From assembly GCF_046197865.1 (NCBI RefSeq), contig NZ_CP166990.1, positions 372,001-436,000 of the forward strand: a stretch of 64,000 bases of DNA, in the 5' to 3' direction. Both the position numbers and the translations under genes were made by a program. The notes beneath the pieces are model-generated. The model saw only the letters and a program-made list of their open reading frames with translations, was not told the origin of the DNA and searched no databases. Below, in pieces: positions 61,741 to 64,000 of the stretch (position 1 is its first letter; every line of letters begins with the position of its first letter). The stretch is from JAHKLT01 sp046197865. Its GTDB lineage: Archaea; Methanobacteriota; Methanobacteria; Methanobacteriales; Methanobacteriaceae.

Positions 61741-62940
61741 TTATTTTTTAAATATTAGTTTTGATGCATCAACAACATCTTTTTCATTTTCAATAGCTGC
61801 TTTTTTAAGATTAATTGAAATATCATAAAATATTTTATTAACAATAGATTTACTTAAGCTATCTATTATTTTTACACTACCTTCAACATCAGCTAATTTA
61901 ACAATTGCCTTTTCAGCTTCTTTTTGTCTGATTTCTTCCATTGAATATCTTAAATTACCCATTATTTTTTCTACTTCTATTAATTTAAAAGATTCATTTA
62001 AAAGTTCAAACTCTTCTGCAATTATTTTTTCAGCTTCTTGAGCTTCATTTAATCTATTTTTTGTATTTATATCAGCTATTTCTCGAAGATCATCAATATT
62101 AAAAAGTTTTATTCCTAAATCTTTAACATCATCATTAATATCACGAGGATTTGCTATATCTATCATTAATGTATTTTCAGAATTTTTAAAATTAACCTTT
62201 TCAAGCCTTTCTCTATCAATCAAATAATGTGGAGAACTAGTTGAGCTTATTATTAAATCTGCATCAGCTAAATATTCATTTAAATCATCTAAAAATATTG
62301 CTTCTCCACCAAGTTCTTTAGCTAATTTAGATGCTGTATAAAATGTTCTATTTGCAACAAGAATAGCTTTAAGGTTCTTCTCAGCTAATGCTTTTGCAAC
62401 TAATTTACCCATTTTTCCTGCACCAAGAACAATAACCTTCTTATCATGTAAGTCTCCAATACTTTTTTCTGCAAGTTCAACTGCTGCAGAACCTATTGAA
62501 ACATGTCCTTTGTTTATTTTTGTTTTTTTCCTTACAACTTGGCCTACATGAATAGCTTTAGTAAAAACACTATTTAATATATTTCCGCAATGATTTTCTT
62601 TTTCTGCTTTTGATTTAGAAGTTTTAATTTGCCCTAAAATCTGATCTTCACCAATAATCATTGATTCTAAACCAGATGTAAGTTTAAGTAAATGTAAGAT
62701 TGCATCATCACCAAATTCTAATGTAATATTTTCACTATTACAATTTAAAAGAGGTTCATCAAAAACACAGTAGTCATTATGAATAAAAAATTCTTTTCTA
62801 TTACATGTATTTATTTCAACATATTCAGTAACATTATATTTTTCATTTAATTTAAAAAAAAACTCATCAATATATTTAGAAGCCGAATCCATTGTATCTA
62901 AATCTGCTAAATTATGATCAACTCTTATATTAATTATCAA
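61741..62940 (-). CDS. hemA: Glutamyl-tRNA reductase (HemA)
   Basis: 399 residues. The catalytic cysteine is C46 in EINTCNRKEFF, followed by GLESMIIGEDQILGQ and an NADPH-binding VIVLGAGKMGKLVAKAL. It makes glutamate-1-semialdehyde, the committed step to tetrapyrroles, including F430 of MCR, the cobamide of Mtr and siroheme. TTG start, supported by AGGAGG 7 nt upstream on the minus strand. Follows the precorrin-2 dehydrogenase-like gene by 11 bp. Confidence 0.95.
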   Translation of the reverse strand: MIINIRVDHNLADLDTMDSASKYIDEFFFKLNEKYNVTEYVEINTCNRKEFFIHNDYCVFDEPLLNCNSENITLEFGDDAILHLLKLTSGLESMIIGEDQILGQIKTSKSKAEKENHCGNILNSVFTKAIHVGQVVRKKTKINKGHVSIGSAAVELAEKSIGDLHDKKVIVLGAGKMGKLVAKALAEKNLKAILVANRTFYTASKLAKELGGEAIFLDDLNEYLADADLIISSTSSPHYLIDRERLEKVNFKNSENTLMIDIANPRDINDDVKDLGIKLFNIDDLREIADINTKNRLNEAQEAEKIIAEEFELLNESFKLIEVEKIMGNLRYSMEEIRQKEAEKAIVKLADVEGSVKIIDSLSKSIVNKIFYDISINLKKAAIENEKDVVDASKLIFKK

Positions 62941-62951
62941 ATTAATGCCTC

Positions 62952-63569
62952 CTAAATATTATCTACTTGTGTTTTTAAATATTCTTTTGCACCATTTAAA
63001 TCATGGTTTTTGATATAACTAGCTATTTTTTCATCTTCAAAAAAAGAATATAAATATTTTTTTCTATCTTTTTGATTATTAATTTTGCCTTTTAGAAGTT
63101 CTCTTGCAAAATTTTGAACTTCTATTTCTAAAATATCTTCAGCTGTAATAATACTTTGAATCTTTCGTCGAAGTTCTTTTGCCATTAATGGACTTTTGCC
63201 ATTTGTAAAAATAGATATTTCTATATTTTCAATATTAAAAGTAGTTGGAACAATTAAATTGCCTTTATCAGGACAATCTGCTCTATTGATTAGTTTATCT
63301 TTAGCTATTTTTGTAACATATTTTGCTAAAGATTCATTTCCTGTAGCTATAATGATTAAATCTGACCATTTAACTAATGTATCAATGTCAGATTCATCTT
63401 TTAAAATTGCTCCTTTATCTGATAATTCTTCAGAAATTAAATTACCAATTAAAATAACTTCAGAGTTTTTATCTAAGAATCTATTGGCACGTCTAGTTGC
63501 AACTTCTCCAGTGCCTAAAATAAGAACTTTTAAATCGGTTGTTTTAAAATAAAGAGAAGTCCAATCCAT
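62952..63569 (-). CDS. Precorrin-2 dehydrogenase/siroheme synthase-like protein
   Basis: 205 residues. Rossmann N-terminus LKVLILGTGEVATRRANRFLDKNSEVILIG, then LIIIATGNESLAKYV, as in Met8/CysG-N proteins. It oxidises precorrin-2 to sirohydrochlorin, the branch point to F430, cobamides and siroheme. Directly upstream of hemA, making a tetrapyrrole operon, with the marker 9 gene before it. Confidence 0.88.
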   Translation of the reverse strand: MDWTSLYFKTTDLKVLILGTGEVATRRANRFLDKNSEVILIGNLISEELSDKGAILKDESDIDTLVKWSDLIIIATGNESLAKYVTKIAKDKLINRADCPDKGNLIVPTTFNIENIEISIFTNGKSPLMAKELRRKIQSIITAEDILEIEVQNFARELLKGKINNQKDRKKYLYSFFEDEKIASYIKNHDLNGAKEYLKTQVDNI

Positions 63570-63584
63570 AAAAATCTCTAAAAT

Positions 63585-64000
63585 TTATTCATTTTCTAAT
63601 GATTTTACTTTTAATACTTTAAGAGCCATTCTTAAATCATCATTACAATCAGTTAAGATTTTACTAGCTTCAGATTCAGTAATATCAAAAGATTTAGCAA
63701 GTGCTGAAACACTTTCATCAGATGTTTCTTGTTCTGTGTTATTTGTTCCAGTTAAAACTTCAGACAATTCTTTTTTTAATTGTAAATATTCATCTTGTGA
63801 CATATCAATTTGATTTAATGTCATATCTCTTAAAGGACAAGGTTTAGAAGGTTTACAACACCATACAAGTGATCCAAAACAAGTTCTGGGACCTTCGCCT
63901 AATCTAGTTTCATTAGCAAATTTATTTTTTATATCAATATAATCTTGAGGACTAATATTAACTTCATCTAATGCCCTCATAACAGGACAAGGTTTTACTG
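63585..64000 (-). CDS. Methanogenesis marker 9 domain protein (N-terminal part outside window)
   Basis: The reading frame is open to the right edge of the window; 137 C-terminal residues are visible. They contain two similar units: PCPVMRALDEVNISPQDYIDIK and, 44 residues on, PCPLRDMTLNQIDMSQDEYLQLK (both shown in part), linked by GPRTCFGSLVWCCKPSKPC. This cysteine-rich arrangement matches my recollection of methanogenesis marker 9. The last 50 residues resemble a UBA-like helical segment (ITESEASKILTDCNDDLRMALKVL). Position before hemA and the precorrin-2 dehydrogenase suggests a tetrapyrrole connection. The ATG at 63980 is internal. Confidence 0.62.
   Translation of the reverse strand, partial: VKPCPVMRALDEVNISPQDYIDIKNKFANETRLGEGPRTCFGSLVWCCKPSKPCPLRDMTLNQIDMSQDEYLQLKKELSEVLTGTNNTEQETSDESVSALAKSFDITESEASKILTDCNDDLRMALKVLKVKSLENE

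Noticed and set aside
1..64000. Mobile elements, prophage, defence islands or restriction systems
   Set aside because: No transposase, integrase, phage, restriction or toxin-antitoxin gene is recognisable; nearly all genes are core methanogen functions.

Overview
This window comes from a strongly AT-rich methanogenic archaeon of the order Methanobacteriales, most likely Methanobrevibacter or a close relative. The evidence is a type I methyl-coenzyme M reductase operon in the order mcrBDCGA followed directly by mtrEDCBAFGH, an F420-non-reducing hydrogenase operon mvhDGAB with a 12-cluster polyferredoxin, an archaeal MreB, a large adhesin-like surface protein with a sortase gene nearby, a methanogen-type (type 2) seryl-tRNA synthetase, a minimal archaeal histone and topoisomerase VI. 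I see no rRNA, tRNA, CRISPR array, integrase or insertion sequence. Genes start with ATG, GTG or TTG behind GGAGG/AGGTGA-type ribosome binding sites, and many intergenic regions show archaeal TATA boxes, oligo-T tracts and hairpins.

Layout. 0-5.4 kb: the 3' part of the termination nuclease fttA, purM, the sulfolactate/malate dehydrogenase comC, and two MCR-related genes, mmp7 and the divergent radical-SAM mmp10. 5.4-16 kb: an AT-rich promoter region, mcrBDCGA and mtrEDCBAFGH. 16-20.7 kb: mmp14, cobY, a PRC-barrel protein and sufCB. 20.7-25.2 kb: mvhDGAB. 25.2-31.7 kb: pyrC, a TmcAL-like nucleotidyltransferase, a B-box zinc-finger membrane protein, serS-pcc1 and the L10e gene. 31.8-38.3 kb: ppsA, mfnA, mptD, a sortase, a membrane protein and a CDP-alcohol phosphatidyltransferase. 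38.5-44 kb: an 1821-residue adhesin-like protein. 44.2-48 kb: an unknown gene, mreB, rnhB and an ExbB/ExbD-type proton channel pair. 48-52.8 kb: purO, cofE, cofD, GTP cyclohydrolase III, a TIM-barrel flavoprotein-like gene and a peroxiredoxin. 53-58 kb: a probable new small RNA, atwA and top6BA. 58-64 kb: gap, an endonuclease IV-like gene, a histone, an AAA ATPase, hemA, a precorrin-2 dehydrogenase-like gene and a partial methanogenesis marker 9 gene.

Functional reading. The window carries the last two steps of methanogenesis (Mtr and MCR), the electron-supplying hydrogenase module, the modification and activation factors of MCR (Mmp10, Mmp7, McrC, AtwA), and one or more genes for nearly every methanogenic cofactor: CoM (comC), cobamide (cobY), methanofuran (mfnA), methanopterin (mptD), F420 (cofD, cofE, GTP cyclohydrolase III) and tetrapyrroles for F430 and cobamide (hemA and the precorrin-2 dehydrogenase).

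The most novel-looking items are non-coding. One is a roughly 65-nt GC-rich element at 53031-53098 with its own TATA box, a 17-bp stem containing G-U pairs, and a T-run. The other is a recurring pattern of perfect hairpins lying where transcription should start, in the leaders of the adhesin, histone, mtr and AAA genes, plus a cluster of four inverted repeats ahead of top6BA.
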